From: Sphingomonas sp.
GTDB lineage: Bacteria; Pseudomonadota; Alphaproteobacteria; Sphingomonadales; Sphingomonadaceae
Reading direction: 5' to 3'
DNA: 64,000 nt
NCBI RefSeq assembly: GCF_004799495.1
Contig: NZ_SSMY01000002.1
Location: 124,001-188,000, forward strand
Below are positions 7,624 through 15,682 of this stretch, piece by piece (the stretch's first letter is position 1; each line of letters opens with the position of its first letter). The position numbers and the translations under genes were made by a program. Under the pieces are notes generated by a model that saw nothing but the letters and a program-made list of their open reading frames with translations, searched no databases and was not told the origin of the DNA.

Positions 7624-8556
7624 TCATTCCTTTCCCCGGCTCTTGATATTCCCGATCCGCCATCCCCCGAACAGCGCCCGGTCCGGGTCGTGCGGCGTCT
7701 TCGCCGGATCGGCCTTCGACCATCCCTTCACCTGTCCCAGATCCGGCAGCTCGATCCTCGGCCCCCAATACGGCCCCTCCCCCCGCTCGCGCCGCGCGGC
7801 CTCCATCACCTCGAACCTTTCGCGGTCGCGTTGCAGCCGCGCTTCGTACATCGCGCTCAGCCGGAACGAATGCGCCTCGCGACTCTCGCCCTTGCGGCGC
7901 CGGATGTGCGCGGGCTCGGCCTGCAACCGCGCTTCCTTCTGGTGGAGGTACATCAGCTGCAGCGCCTGGTTGACCGTCATCGGCGGCATGTCGGGCGGCG
8001 CGTTGGAGCGCCACGCATCGTCCTCGTGGCTCGCCGGCGACACGCTCGCGTGCAGCGCCATTTCGAGCCGGTCGTACCCTTCCTGTAACGCCAGCAGCCA
8101 TTCGCGCGCGAACGCCGGGTTCTGCCGCCGCCGGCGATAGAAGGCCGCCTCCGCCGCGCCGGCCGCCTTGGCCGACAGCCGCACGTTGGCGGTCGCGCTG
8201 AGCGCCGACAGGAACGCTTGCTCGCATTGCTTGGTCAGCTTGCCGGGCTGGGCGGCGCGCATCTGGAGCTTGCCGTCGTTGCGGCGGACGATAACCGGCT
8301 CGCCACCCAGCGTTCGATTGCCGCCCTCCTTCGGCTTGGGTCCCTGCCGCCCTTTCTTGTTCAGCCGCGCCTGCGCGAAGGCGATCGCCGCGTCCCAGCG
8401 CGTCGCGAACGCGGGATGCTGGCGCCGGCGATGCTGGATCGTCGAATATTTGAGCCCCACCGCGCGCGCCGACAAACGGACGTTCCCGGTGCGCCGCAAT
8501 TCGCGCAGGAATTGCTGATTCTGGATCGCTTGGGTTCGATTTAACGGCTTTGGCAT
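7624..8556 (-). CDS. Tandem helix-turn-helix protein of unknown function
   Basis: A protein of about 310 residues with two copies of a putative DNA-binding unit. Near residue 23 it reads NVRLSARAVGLKYSTI, ending HPAFATRWDAAI; near residue 123 it reads NVRLSAKAAGAAEAAF, ending NPAFAREWLLAL. Each copy is followed by a basic RRRRQ(H/N)PAFA helix, so the protein appears to have arisen by internal duplication. The unit recalls small terminase-like or homeodomain-like HTH proteins of prophages, but I do not recognise a named family. The C-terminal third is charged, with MYLHQKEARLQAE and GPYWGPRIELP segments. ATG 8556 is preferred to ATG 8592 because conserved-looking sequence starts there. Its strand is opposite to nusG and rplK. 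Confidence 0.6.
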   Translation of the reverse strand: MPKPLNRTQAIQNQQFLRELRRTGNVRLSARAVGLKYSTIQHRRRQHPAFATRWDAAIAFAQARLNKKGRQGPKPKEGGNRTLGGEPVIVRRNDGKLQMRAAQPGKLTKQCEQAFLSALSATANVRLSAKAAGAAEAAFYRRRRQNPAFAREWLLALQEGYDRLEMALHASVSPASHEDDAWRSNAPPDMPPMTVNQALQLMYLHQKEARLQAEPAHIRRRKGESREAHSFRLSAMYEARLQRDRERFEVMEAARRERGEGPYWGPRIELPDLGQVKGWSKADPAKTPHDPDRALFGGWRIGNIKSRGKE

Positions 8557-8603
8557 GCCGAAAACGCTCTCAAACGAATTCCAACATTGCAACGGAGACG
8601 CAC

Positions 8604-8692
8604 AGGATCAGCGCGCGCTGATCCTGAGACGGCGAACGTCCGGCCGGCGAGCCGCAAGGCTCGGCCGACGGCGCGGATTTACTCCGCGCCGC
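8604..8692 (+). repeat. Mosaic three-hairpin repeat, copy D
   Basis: Hairpin 1 is AGGATCAGC-GCGC-GCTGATCCT (8604-8625). The core GAGACGGCGAACG-TCCGGCCGGCG follows, then hairpin 2 AGCC-GCAA-GGCT (8650-8661), CGGCCGAC, and hairpin 3 GGCGCGGA/TCCGCGCC with a 5-base loop (8670-8677 with 8683-8690). It occupies the gap upstream of rplK. All three stems differ in sequence from the other copies while the layout is kept. Confidence 0.75.
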
Positions 8693-8847
8693 CCTTGCGC
8701 CGCCGACCCGCTTCGGCTAATGGCGCGCGCTTCCAACGCTACAGCAATGGAAAATCCGCGGGAGGGCGCTTGCGTCCGCTTGGACCGCTAAACTTGAACG
8801 GCTCCGGAAGCTTCGCTCCGGCCGCAACAGAGTGAGGTACGCCAGTC

Positions 8848-9279
8848 ATGGCAAAGAAGATTACCGGCTATATCAAGCTGCAGGTGCCCGCCGGCGCCGC
8901 CAACCCGTCGCCGCCGATCGGCCCGGCGCTCGGTCAGCGCGGCGTCAACATCATGGAGTTCTGCAAGGCGTTCAACGCCGCGACGGGCGACATGGAGAAG
9001 AACGCGCCGATCCCGACCGTGATCACTGTCTATGCCGACCGCAGCTTCTCGTTCGAGACGAAGACGCCGCCGGCGAGCTTCCTGATCAAGAAGGCGGCGA
9101 ACCTCAAATCGGGCTCGAAGGAGCCGGGCAAGATCACCGCGGGCAAGATCAAGCGTTCGGCGCTGACCGCGATCGCCGAGCAGAAGATGAAGGATCTGAA
9201 CGCCAACGACATGGACGCGGCGACCCGCATCATCGAAGGCAGCGCGCGGGCCATGGGCCTCGAAGTGGTGGAGGGCTGA
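8848..9279 (+). CDS. rplK: 50S ribosomal protein L11
   Basis: A 143-residue L11 with the standard opening [21 protein letters not shown], split here at the PxPP hinge, followed by [19 protein letters not shown]. This is the N-terminal domain that sits at the GTPase-associated centre. The C-terminal rRNA-binding domain contains TITAGKIK and the closing SARAMGLEV. The ATG at 8848 follows GAGG. rplA begins two bases after its stop, so the two are translated together. The nearest upstream sequence is repeat copy D and not nusG, so rplKA probably has its own promoter between 8693 and 8847. Confidence 0.97.
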   Translation: MAKKITGYIKLQVPAGAANPSPPIGPALGQRGVNIMEFCKAFNAATGDMEKNAPIPTVITVYADRSFSFETKTPPASFLIKKAANLKSGSKEPGKITAGKIKRSALTAIAEQKMKDLNANDMDAATRIIEGSARAMGLEVVEG

Positions 9280-9281
9280 TC

Positions 9282-9974
9282 ATGGCGTTCGTTAGCAAGA
9301 AGCAGAAGGCGCTGACCGTCGACCGCGAGAAGCTCCACGGCGTCGACGAAGCGATCGCGCTCGCCAAGTCGAACGCCACGTCGAAGTTCGACGAAACGAT
9401 CGAAGTCGCGCTGAACCTGGGCGTCGACCCGCGCCATGCTGATCAAATGGTGCGCGGAGTCGTTACGCTTCCGAAAGGAACCGGCAAAACCGTCCGCGTC
9501 GGCGTGTTCGCCAAGGGCGCGAAGGCCGATGAAGCGCGCGAGGCCGGGGCCGATGTGGTCGGCGCCGAAGACCTGATGGAAATCGTCCAGGGCGGAACGA
9601 TCGATTTCGACCGCTGCATCGCGACCCCCGACATGATGGGCGTCGTCGGGCGTCTCGGCAAGGTGCTCGGCCCCAAGGGCATGATGCCGAACCCGAAGCT
9701 CGGCACGGTGACGATGGACGTCGCAGCGGCGGTGAAGGCGGCCAAGGGCGGCCAGATCGAATATCGCGTCGAAAAGGCCGGGATCATCCATTCGGGGATC
9801 GGCAAGGCCAGCTTCCCCGCGGCGGACCTGCGCGCGAACTTCGACGCGCTGCTCGATGCGGTGGTCAAGGCCAAGCCGGCCGGCGCCAAGGGCAAGTACG
9901 TCAAGAAGGTCGCGGTAAGCTCGACGATGGGCCCGGGGATCAAGGTCGACACGGCGGAAGTCGCTGGCGCCTGA
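9282..9974 (+). CDS. rplA: 50S ribosomal protein L1
   Basis: A 230-residue L1, the usual length. The family pattern [20 protein letters not shown] begins near residue 36, then [15 protein letters not shown], and the central [16 protein letters not shown] signature lies near residues 128-143. L1 forms the mobile stalk at the ribosomal E site and represses its own operon by binding mRNA. The start is ATG 9282, directly after the rplK stop. A good intrinsic terminator lies 24 bases after its stop codon, so rplJL is a separate transcription unit. Confidence 0.97.
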   Translation: MAFVSKKQKALTVDREKLHGVDEAIALAKSNATSKFDETIEVALNLGVDPRHADQMVRGVVTLPKGTGKTVRVGVFAKGAKADEAREAGADVVGAEDLMEIVQGGTIDFDRCIATPDMMGVVGRLGKVLGPKGMMPNPKLGTVTMDVAAAVKAAKGGQIEYRVEKAGIIHSGIGKASFPAADLRANFDALLDAVVKAKPAGAKGKYVKKVAVSSTMGPGIKVDTAEVAGA

Positions 9975-9998
9975 TCGACGCGATCCAGTAAGTTCGCG

Positions 9999-10034
9999 AA
10001 GGGCTGGGAGGAAACTCCCGGCCCTTTTGCTTTT
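9999..10034 (+). terminator. Intrinsic terminator after rplA
   Basis: AAGGGC-T-GGGAG pairs with CTCCC-G-GCCCTT around a GAAA loop (9999-10026), followed by TTTTGCTTTT. This is a complete Rho-independent terminator that ends the rplKA unit before the accessory block. Confidence 0.88.
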
Positions 10035-10073
10035 ACCGCTTCGTGATGTTTCGCCGCTAGGCCGAACGCCGAG

Positions 10074-10514
10074 ATGCGGGATTTCGTGACCTTCGCCGCA
10101 CCCGCGCTGATGCTCGGGTTGCTGTATTGCCTCTACCGCGCGGCGACGCTGTTCGCCGCTTGGAAGCCCGCCGCCGCCGTGGTGTGGGCGAGCGACTATA
10201 CCGACGCCGAGCGGCGCGACGATTTCTGGGGTTTCGGCACCCTGCGCGGCTGGCGGATCACCGACGGGCGCGACCAAAGGCTGATCGAGGAAACGGTCCA
10301 TTACGAGGACGAGGACGGCGAGCGCCACGTCGCCGAGGTCAAGCGCTACGTCCGCGCCGGCTGGTGGCCGAGCGGGGTGCACACGATCTGGTACGACACC
10401 GCCGATCCCGACCGCGCGACGGCGTTCGGGCCGGGTTACTGGTTGCTGAGCGCGGTGGCGCTGGGCTTCGCGCTCGTCACATTGATCAATGCGGCAATGA
10501 AGCTGCACGCCTGA
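10074..10514 (+). CDS. DUF3592-like membrane protein
   Basis: A 146-residue protein with a hydrophobic helix at each end (residues 5-25 and 120-140) and a soluble middle of about 95 residues. The middle has VHYEDEDGERHV and VWYDTADPDRA-type strands typical of DUF3592 proteins, whose role is unknown. Both termini are probably cytoplasmic with a periplasmic loop. It is convergent with the acyltransferase gene that follows, and the two coding regions overlap by 29 bases at their 3' ends. The start ATG is 40 bases beyond the rplA terminator. Confidence 0.65.
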   Translation: MRDFVTFAAPALMLGLLYCLYRAATLFAAWKPAAAVVWASDYTDAERRDDFWGFGTLRGWRITDGRDQRLIEETVHYEDEDGERHVAEVKRYVRAGWWPSGVHTIWYDTADPDRATAFGPGYWLLSAVALGFALVTLINAAMKLHA

Positions 10515-11544
10515 CTGCGAAGCGCGGCAGCCGCCAGTCGGCCTGCGACCACCACCACGCCAGCCCGATCGCGAGCGCGACGCTGGCGAGCCTGTAGCCT
10601 GCCACCCCCGCCCCGCCGACCGTGTCGCCGAGCCGCTCGCCCAGTTCGAGCAGCGGCATGTGGAAGGCATAAAGCGGGTAGGAAATCGCCCCGCTGACCG
10701 CCGCGATCCCGCGCCAGCGCGGTGCGATGGCCGCGGTCGCGCCGACCCACAGTACGACCGGGAAGACAGCGACAACGAACAGCGGATCGATCCACCACCA
10801 CGACGTCGGGAACAGAGCGGGCGCCATCAATGCGGCGACCAAACCCACCAAGGCCCAGCCCGCGTTCGGGCGTGGCACGCTCGCCCCGATCCGGCACCAC
10901 AGCCGATAGAGCAGCATCCCGGCGACATAGGCGCACATCACCCGCGCGAACCCGCCGATCCACCCCGCCGCGACGTGGCCGACGGTGAGGTCGCCGTGGA
11001 GGTATGCGACGCCGAACAGCAGCAGCACCGACACGAACAACAACCGGCACAGCGACGCGGTCGGCACGCGCTTGAGCGGTCCGCCGTGGAGCGCGTTGGC
11101 AAAGAGTTCGAAGAACAACGACCATTGCACCCCGTCGAGCACGAACAGGTGCACCGTGCTGATCGCGAGCGGGACGAACAGTAACGCGGCGACCGTTCGG
11201 ATCGCGAGCAGATCGGGTGGCATCGCCCCGCCCCACGCCACCGCGACCCCCAGCGCGATCCCGATCGCCATCGTCGGCCACAGCCGCTTGAGCCGTAGCT
11301 TCATGAACGACGCCCAGCCCAGCCCGCTCGCGAAACGATGATCGTATGCGCGCGACAGCACGAAGCCGCTGAGCATGAAGAAGAAATCGACCGCCAGATA
11401 CGCGCGCGAGAACAGCCCGAAATCGAGCCCCGACCGCTCCAGATGGTGCGCCACGACGAGCAACGCCGCGACCCCGCGCAGCGCGTCGAGCATGACGAAA
11501 TGCTCGCCGCTCCGCATCCTGGCGCTGGACTGCCCCCCGGTCAT
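10486..11544 (-). CDS. Acyltransferase family 3 membrane protein
   Basis: A 352-residue integral membrane acyltransferase. The family opening LDALRGVAALLVVAHH (residues 19-34) contains the proposed catalytic His; FFMLSGFVLS follows near residue 55. About ten hydrophobic segments fill the rest. Such enzymes move acetyl or other acyl groups onto sugars of exopolysaccharide, lipopolysaccharide or periplasmic glucans. It has no attached SGNH domain, unlike the second acyltransferase at 21232. It is divergent from the VanW-glycosyltransferase fusion (80-base gap), which suggests a shared promoter region and perhaps a shared envelope role. Confidence 0.88.
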   Translation of the reverse strand: MTGGQSSARMRSGEHFVMLDALRGVAALLVVAHHLERSGLDFGLFSRAYLAVDFFFMLSGFVLSRAYDHRFASGLGWASFMKLRLKRLWPTMAIGIALGVAVAWGGAMPPDLLAIRTVAALLFVPLAISTVHLFVLDGVQWSLFFELFANALHGGPLKRVPTASLCRLLFVSVLLLFGVAYLHGDLTVGHVAAGWIGGFARVMCAYVAGMLLYRLWCRIGASVPRPNAGWALVGLVAALMAPALFPTSWWWIDPLFVVAVFPVVLWVGATAAIAPRWRGIAAVSGAISYPLYAFHMPLLELGERLGDTVGGAGVAGYRLASVALAIGLAWWWSQADWRLPRFAVRRAASLPH

Positions 11545-11624
11545 ACCCTCGGTCTAGGGCGCGGACGTTTTGATTTGCTTAAATATCGGCGGCTCGGCGA
11601 TACTGCGCGGGTGGGAGGCGTGGG

Positions 11625-13355
11625 ATGAGCGACCGGCTGGCGAACGTGGCGATGCCGCCCGACCGGGCGGTGCCGACGCGGCTGGGCAATTGGGTGTTCG
11701 AGGGCAAGGCGACATTGCTCCGCCTGCGCCGCTCGGGGCGCGAGCTGGCCGATCCGGTCAAGCGGCATCGCGCGGGTCAGGCGCTGGCCGACGCCCCCGT
11801 GCTCGCGCGCGTCACCTCCCCACTGTGGACGTCACAGGGCGGCGCGAAGGACCGCGCGCTCAACGCCGGCAAGATCCAGAATCTGCGCGCCGCGATCGCC
11901 GGGCTCGACGGGATCGAGGTGGGTGTGGGCGAGGTGCTGAGCTTCTGGCGGCAGGTCGGCAAGCCGCTCAAGCGGCGCGGGTTCGTCGAGGGGCGCGAGC
12001 TGCGCGAAGGCTGCATGATCGCGACCGTCGGCGGCGGCCTCTGCCAGCTGTCCAATGCGCTGTATGAGGCCGCCGTCGATGCGGGGCTCGAAGTGGTCGA
12101 GCGCCACGCGCACACGCGCATCGTCCCGGGGTCGCGCGCGGCGGCGGGGCGCGATGCGACGGTGTTCTGGAACTATCTCGATTTCCGCGTGCGCTCGCGC
12201 CACGCCTTTCGCATCGATGCGACGCTGAGCGCCGACGCGCTCGATGTCACGGTGCGCGGGTTCGGCGAAGGGGCGATCGCGCCGACGCCCGCGTTCCTGA
12301 CCGGCTCGGCGGCGCACGATTGCCTGAGCTGCGGCCAGGTATCGTGCCATCGCCACAACCCCGACACCGAGCCGGTCGACGCGCCGACCGCGTGGCTGGT
12401 CGATGCCGCGACGCCCGAATTCGCTGCCTTGTACCGGGCATGTGCCGACGAGGCTGATCTACTGATGCTGCCATCGCGTCGCTTCGGCCGGCAGGCGAGT
12501 GGCTGGCCGACCGTTGCACCCGAACGCACCACCGACATTGCTGTGCTCCAGCGCTCGCTGGCGCTGCGCACGGCGGCGAAGGGAACCCCACGCGCGGCCT
12601 TATTGCTCGCCGCCGATGCGCGGTTGGCCAAGGCTTACGCGCGCCGATTGAGCGCCCAGTATACGCACCTCGTTATCGCGCAGCCGTTGCTGCCGCATCT
12701 GTGGCGGCTGGGCGCGCTGCGTGGGCGGAGCTTCGAGGTGCTGCTTGACCGACTGCCGATCGATGCGCTGCACGACCTGCTCGACACCGCCGCCGAGCGT
12801 CACCCGGACAGCCCAACACTCGGCGACTTCCGCGCCCCCGCTTCGGTCGCACAAGCCGAACGCGAAGCGCTCGGCGCAGCGACGCGGCTCATCACCCCGC
12901 ACCGCGCGGTCGCCGCCTGCTTCCCGCGCGATCGAGTCGAAGTGATCGACTGGCTGCCGGCGCCTGCGCTCGCCGCACAGCGAGACGGCAAGACCTTCCT
13001 GTTCGCCGGCCCCGCGCTCGCGCGCAAAGGCGTGCACGCGATGCGCGCCGCGATCGCCGGGCTCGACGCCAGGCTGGCGATCGAGCGGCCGGGCGAAGAC
13101 CAGCCCGGCTTCTGGGGCGATCTGGACGTCCAGCTTCAAACCGACGCGCCCGACCAACTCGCGGGCGTCATCTTGCCCGCATTGGTCGAGCACAACCCGC
13201 GAACGCTCCTCCGCGCGCTGGCGGCGGGATTGCCCGTCATCGCCACCCCTGCCTGCGGCCTGCCAGCCCAGCCCGGCCTGACGCTCATCCCCGCCAACGA
13301 CCCAGCGGCATTGCGCGATGCGATGCAACACGCGCTGGACAGCGCCCCGGCCTAA
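11625..13355 (+). CDS. VanW domain fused to a glycosyltransferase-like domain
   Basis: A 576-residue fusion. Residues about 60-220 form a VanW domain: NAGKIQNLRAAIAGLDGI, GEVLSFWRQVGKP, GGGLCQLSNALYEAA and VFWNYLDFRV are its hallmark pieces. A Cys/His cluster, CLSCGQVSCHRH, lies near residue 232 and could bind metal. The second half resembles the C-terminal lobe of a GT4 glycosyltransferase: FLFAGPALARKGVHAM near 455, then PALVEHNPRTLLRALAAGLPVIA near 525. VanW's role is unknown although the domain was first noted in vancomycin-resistance clusters. No signal peptide is seen, so the protein is probably cytoplasmic. I am confident of the VanW part and less so of the second domain. Confidence 0.78.
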   Translation: MSDRLANVAMPPDRAVPTRLGNWVFEGKATLLRLRRSGRELADPVKRHRAGQALADAPVLARVTSPLWTSQGGAKDRALNAGKIQNLRAAIAGLDGIEVGVGEVLSFWRQVGKPLKRRGFVEGRELREGCMIATVGGGLCQLSNALYEAAVDAGLEVVERHAHTRIVPGSRAAAGRDATVFWNYLDFRVRSRHAFRIDATLSADALDVTVRGFGEGAIAPTPAFLTGSAAHDCLSCGQVSCHRHNPDTEPVDAPTAWLVDAATPEFAALYRACADEADLLMLPSRRFGRQASGWPTVAPERTTDIAVLQRSLALRTAAKGTPRAALLLAADARLAKAYARRLSAQYTHLVIAQPLLPHLWRLGALRGRSFEVLLDRLPIDALHDLLDTAAERHPDSPTLGDFRAPASVAQAEREALGAATRLITPHRAVAACFPRDRVEVIDWLPAPALAAQRDGKTFLFAGPALARKGVHAMRAAIAGLDARLAIERPGEDQPGFWGDLDVQLQTDAPDQLAGVILPALVEHNPRTLLRALAAGLPVIATPACGLPAQPGLTLIPANDPAALRDAMQHALDSAPA

Positions 13356-13474
13356 ACCCCACTCCTTTGCCAAACCGGGCAAAATCGCGTAGGCGGGCGG
13401 CCAATCCCTATTTCCATCCCCGTTTCCGGCCCGGCGCGTGCCTCCTGGGCCGAAGCCTTTGCTGTTGAGATCGC

Positions 13475-15226
13475 ATGCCCTTTTCGCACCTTCCCCCCGT
13501 TTTGTCCGAGGCGCTGACCGCCAAGGGTTATGAAAAGCTGACCCCCGTCCAAGTGCAGGTCAGCGAGCCCGCCGCGCACGGCCGCGACTTGCTCGTGTCG
13601 GCGCAGACCGGGTCGGGCAAGACCGTCGCGTTCGGGCTGGCGATGGCCGACGAACTGCTAGAAGACGGTACTTTGCCGCAACCCGGCGCGCCGATGGCGC
13701 TGGTGATCGCGCCGACGCGCGAGCTCGCGCTACAGGTCGCCAAGGAATTGTCGTGGCTCTACGCCAAGGCGGGCGCGCGGATCGCCACTTGCGTCGGCGG
13801 GATGGACGCGAGCCGCGAGCGCCGTTCGCTGTCCCACGGCGCACACATCGTCGTCGGCACGCCGGGGCGGCTGCGCGATCACAGCGAACGCGGCGCGCTC
13901 GACCTGTCTGCGCTCAAGGTCGCGGTGCTCGACGAGGCCGACGAGATGCTCGACATGGGCTTCCGCGAAGACCTCGAGACCTTGCTCGACGCGACTCCGC
14001 GCGAGCGGCGCACGCTCCTGTTCTCGGCGACGATGCCGCGCCAGATCGTCGCGCTCGCGCGCAAATATCAGAACGACGCGCTGCGCATCTCGACGGTCGG
14101 CGAGGATCGCGGGCATGGCGACATCGCGTATCAAGCGATCGCGGTCAGCCCGTCGGACATCGAGCACGCCGTCATCAACCTGCTGCGCTTTCACGAGGCG
14201 GAGACCGCGCTCCTGTTCTGCGCGACGCGCGACAATGTCCGTCACCTCCACGCCAGCCTGGTCGAGCGCGGGTTCGCCGCGGTCGCGCTGTCGGGCGAGC
14301 ATAGCCAGCAGGAGCGCAACCACGCGCTCCAGGCGATGCGCGACCGCCGCGCGCGCGTGTGCGTCGCGACCGACGTCGCCGCGCGCGGGATCGATTTGCC
14401 GACGCTCAGCCTGGTGGTTCACGTCGAATTGCCGCGCGATGCCGAGACGCTCCAGCACCGCTCGGGCCGCACCGGCCGCGCGGGCAAGAAGGGCACCGCG
14501 GTCCTGATCGTCCCTTTCCCGCGCCGCCGCCGAGTCGAGATGATGCTGAAGGGCGCGCGAATCGACTTCGCCTGGATGCCGGTGCCGACCCCCGAGGATA
14601 TCCGCGCCAAGGACCGCGAGCGGATGCTGGCGGCGATGCTCGCCGAGATCGAGTTCGACGACGAGGATCGCGCGCTCGCCGCCGAACTGATGGCGAAGAA
14701 ATCGCCCGAGGACATCGCCGCCGCGCTCGTCCATGCGCACCGCGCGTCGATGCCGCAGCCCGAGGAATTGCTCGCCTCGGCGCCCAACCCCGGCCTCGCG
14801 CCCGACAAGCAGCATCATCGTCCGGGGTTCGACGACACAGTATGGTTCGTGATGAACGTCGGGCGCCGCCAGAATGCCGACCCGCGCTGGCTGCTCCCGC
14901 TGATCTGCCGCCGCGGCGGGATCACCAAGAACGAGGTCGGCGCGATCCGCATCCAGGCGAACGAGACCGGATTCCAGATCCCTCGCGCGATCGCCAACCG
15001 CTTCGCCGCCGCGGTGATCAAGAGCGCCGGACAGGACGGCGAGGACGATAGTGGCATCCGCATCCAGCCGGTCGATGTCCCGCAAGCGTCGGCCCCCGCG
15101 CGCAAGACGCTCCACCGCGCTGCCCCGACCGGCGAGCAGCGTCCCTCCGCCCCTCGTCACGCGCGCCACCGCGCCAAGGCGCACCGCAAGGGACCGGGCA
15201 CGGGCGCACCGCGCCGGCCCCACTGA
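13475..15226 (+). CDS. DEAD-box RNA helicase with DbpA-type RNA-binding domain
   Basis: A 583-residue ATP-dependent RNA helicase. The order is: Q motif LTPVQVQV (residues 20-27), Walker A AQTGSGKT (43-50), PTRELALQ, GTPGRL, DEAD (LDEADEMLDMGF near 150), SATMP, then the second lobe with ARGIDLP and HRSGRTGRAGKKG. The C-terminal region (about 450-515) reads FVMNVGRRQNADPRWLLPLI and ends in a hydrophobic/basic segment, which is the DbpA/CsdA RNA-binding fold, followed by a basic tail. Such proteins act in ribosome assembly or RNA decay in the cold. It ends five bases before the YaiI-type gene, so they form an operon. Confidence 0.92.
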   Translation: MPFSHLPPVLSEALTAKGYEKLTPVQVQVSEPAAHGRDLLVSAQTGSGKTVAFGLAMADELLEDGTLPQPGAPMALVIAPTRELALQVAKELSWLYAKAGARIATCVGGMDASRERRSLSHGAHIVVGTPGRLRDHSERGALDLSALKVAVLDEADEMLDMGFREDLETLLDATPRERRTLLFSATMPRQIVALARKYQNDALRISTVGEDRGHGDIAYQAIAVSPSDIEHAVINLLRFHEAETALLFCATRDNVRHLHASLVERGFAAVALSGEHSQQERNHALQAMRDRRARVCVATDVAARGIDLPTLSLVVHVELPRDAETLQHRSGRTGRAGKKGTAVLIVPFPRRRRVEMMLKGARIDFAWMPVPTPEDIRAKDRERMLAAMLAEIEFDDEDRALAAELMAKKSPEDIAAALVHAHRASMPQPEELLASAPNPGLAPDKQHHRPGFDDTVWFVMNVGRRQNADPRWLLPLICRRGGITKNEVGAIRIQANETGFQIPRAIANRFAAAVIKSAGQDGEDDSGIRIQPVDVPQASAPARKTLHRAAPTGEQRPSAPRHARHRAKAHRKGPGTGAPRRPH

Positions 15227-15231
15227 CGAGC

Positions 15232-15681
15232 GTGACGACCCGCCGCATCCTGGTCGATGCCGACGCCTGCCCGGTCAAGGACGAGATCTACAAGGTCGCG
15301 TGGCGGCTCGAAGTGCCCGTCACGATCGTCAGCAATTCGCCGATCCGAATCCCCGCGCACCCGCTGATCGACCGAGTGGTAGTGAGCGACGGATTCGACG
15401 CTGCCGACGACTGGATCGCCGAACGCGCCGCACCGGGCGCGGTGGTGGTGACGGCGGACATCTTGCTCGCCGATCGCTGTCTGAAGGCTGGGGCGTCGGT
15501 TCTCGCGCCGACAGGCAAGCCCTTCACCACCAGCTCGATCGGCAGCGCGATCGCGACGCGCGCGATCATGGCGGACCTGCGCGCGGGCGGGGATCAGCTC
15601 GGCGGGCCGGCGGCATTCTCGAAAACCGACCGCTCGCGCTTCCTGCAGGCGCTTGATACGATGCTGGTGAAGCTCCGCTGA
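15232..15681 (+). CDS. YaiI/YqxD family protein (DUF188)
   Basis: A 149-residue protein of the UPF0178 family. The N-terminal ILVDADACPVKDEIYKVA is diagnostic, followed by VVVSDGFDAADDWI, VVTADILLADRCL and KPFTTSSIGSAIATR. The fold is PIN-like with conserved Asp residues, hinting at nuclease chemistry, but no function is proven. It starts with GTG five bases after the helicase stop, so it is translated with that RNA helicase. This supports, without proving, a role in RNA metabolism. It converges on the P450 gene with one base between the stops. Confidence 0.88.
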   Translation: MTTRRILVDADACPVKDEIYKVAWRLEVPVTIVSNSPIRIPAHPLIDRVVVSDGFDAADDWIAERAAPGAVVVTADILLADRCLKAGASVLAPTGKPFTTSSIGSAIATRAIMADLRAGGDQLGGPAAFSKTDRSRFLQALDTMLVKLR

Positions 15682-15682
15682 C

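Noticed and set aside
8832..9974. A single frame running from before rplK into rplA
   Set aside because: The first part is the wrong frame of rplK; L1 starts at the ATG at 9282 and both ribosomal proteins are complete on their own, so this is not a fusion.
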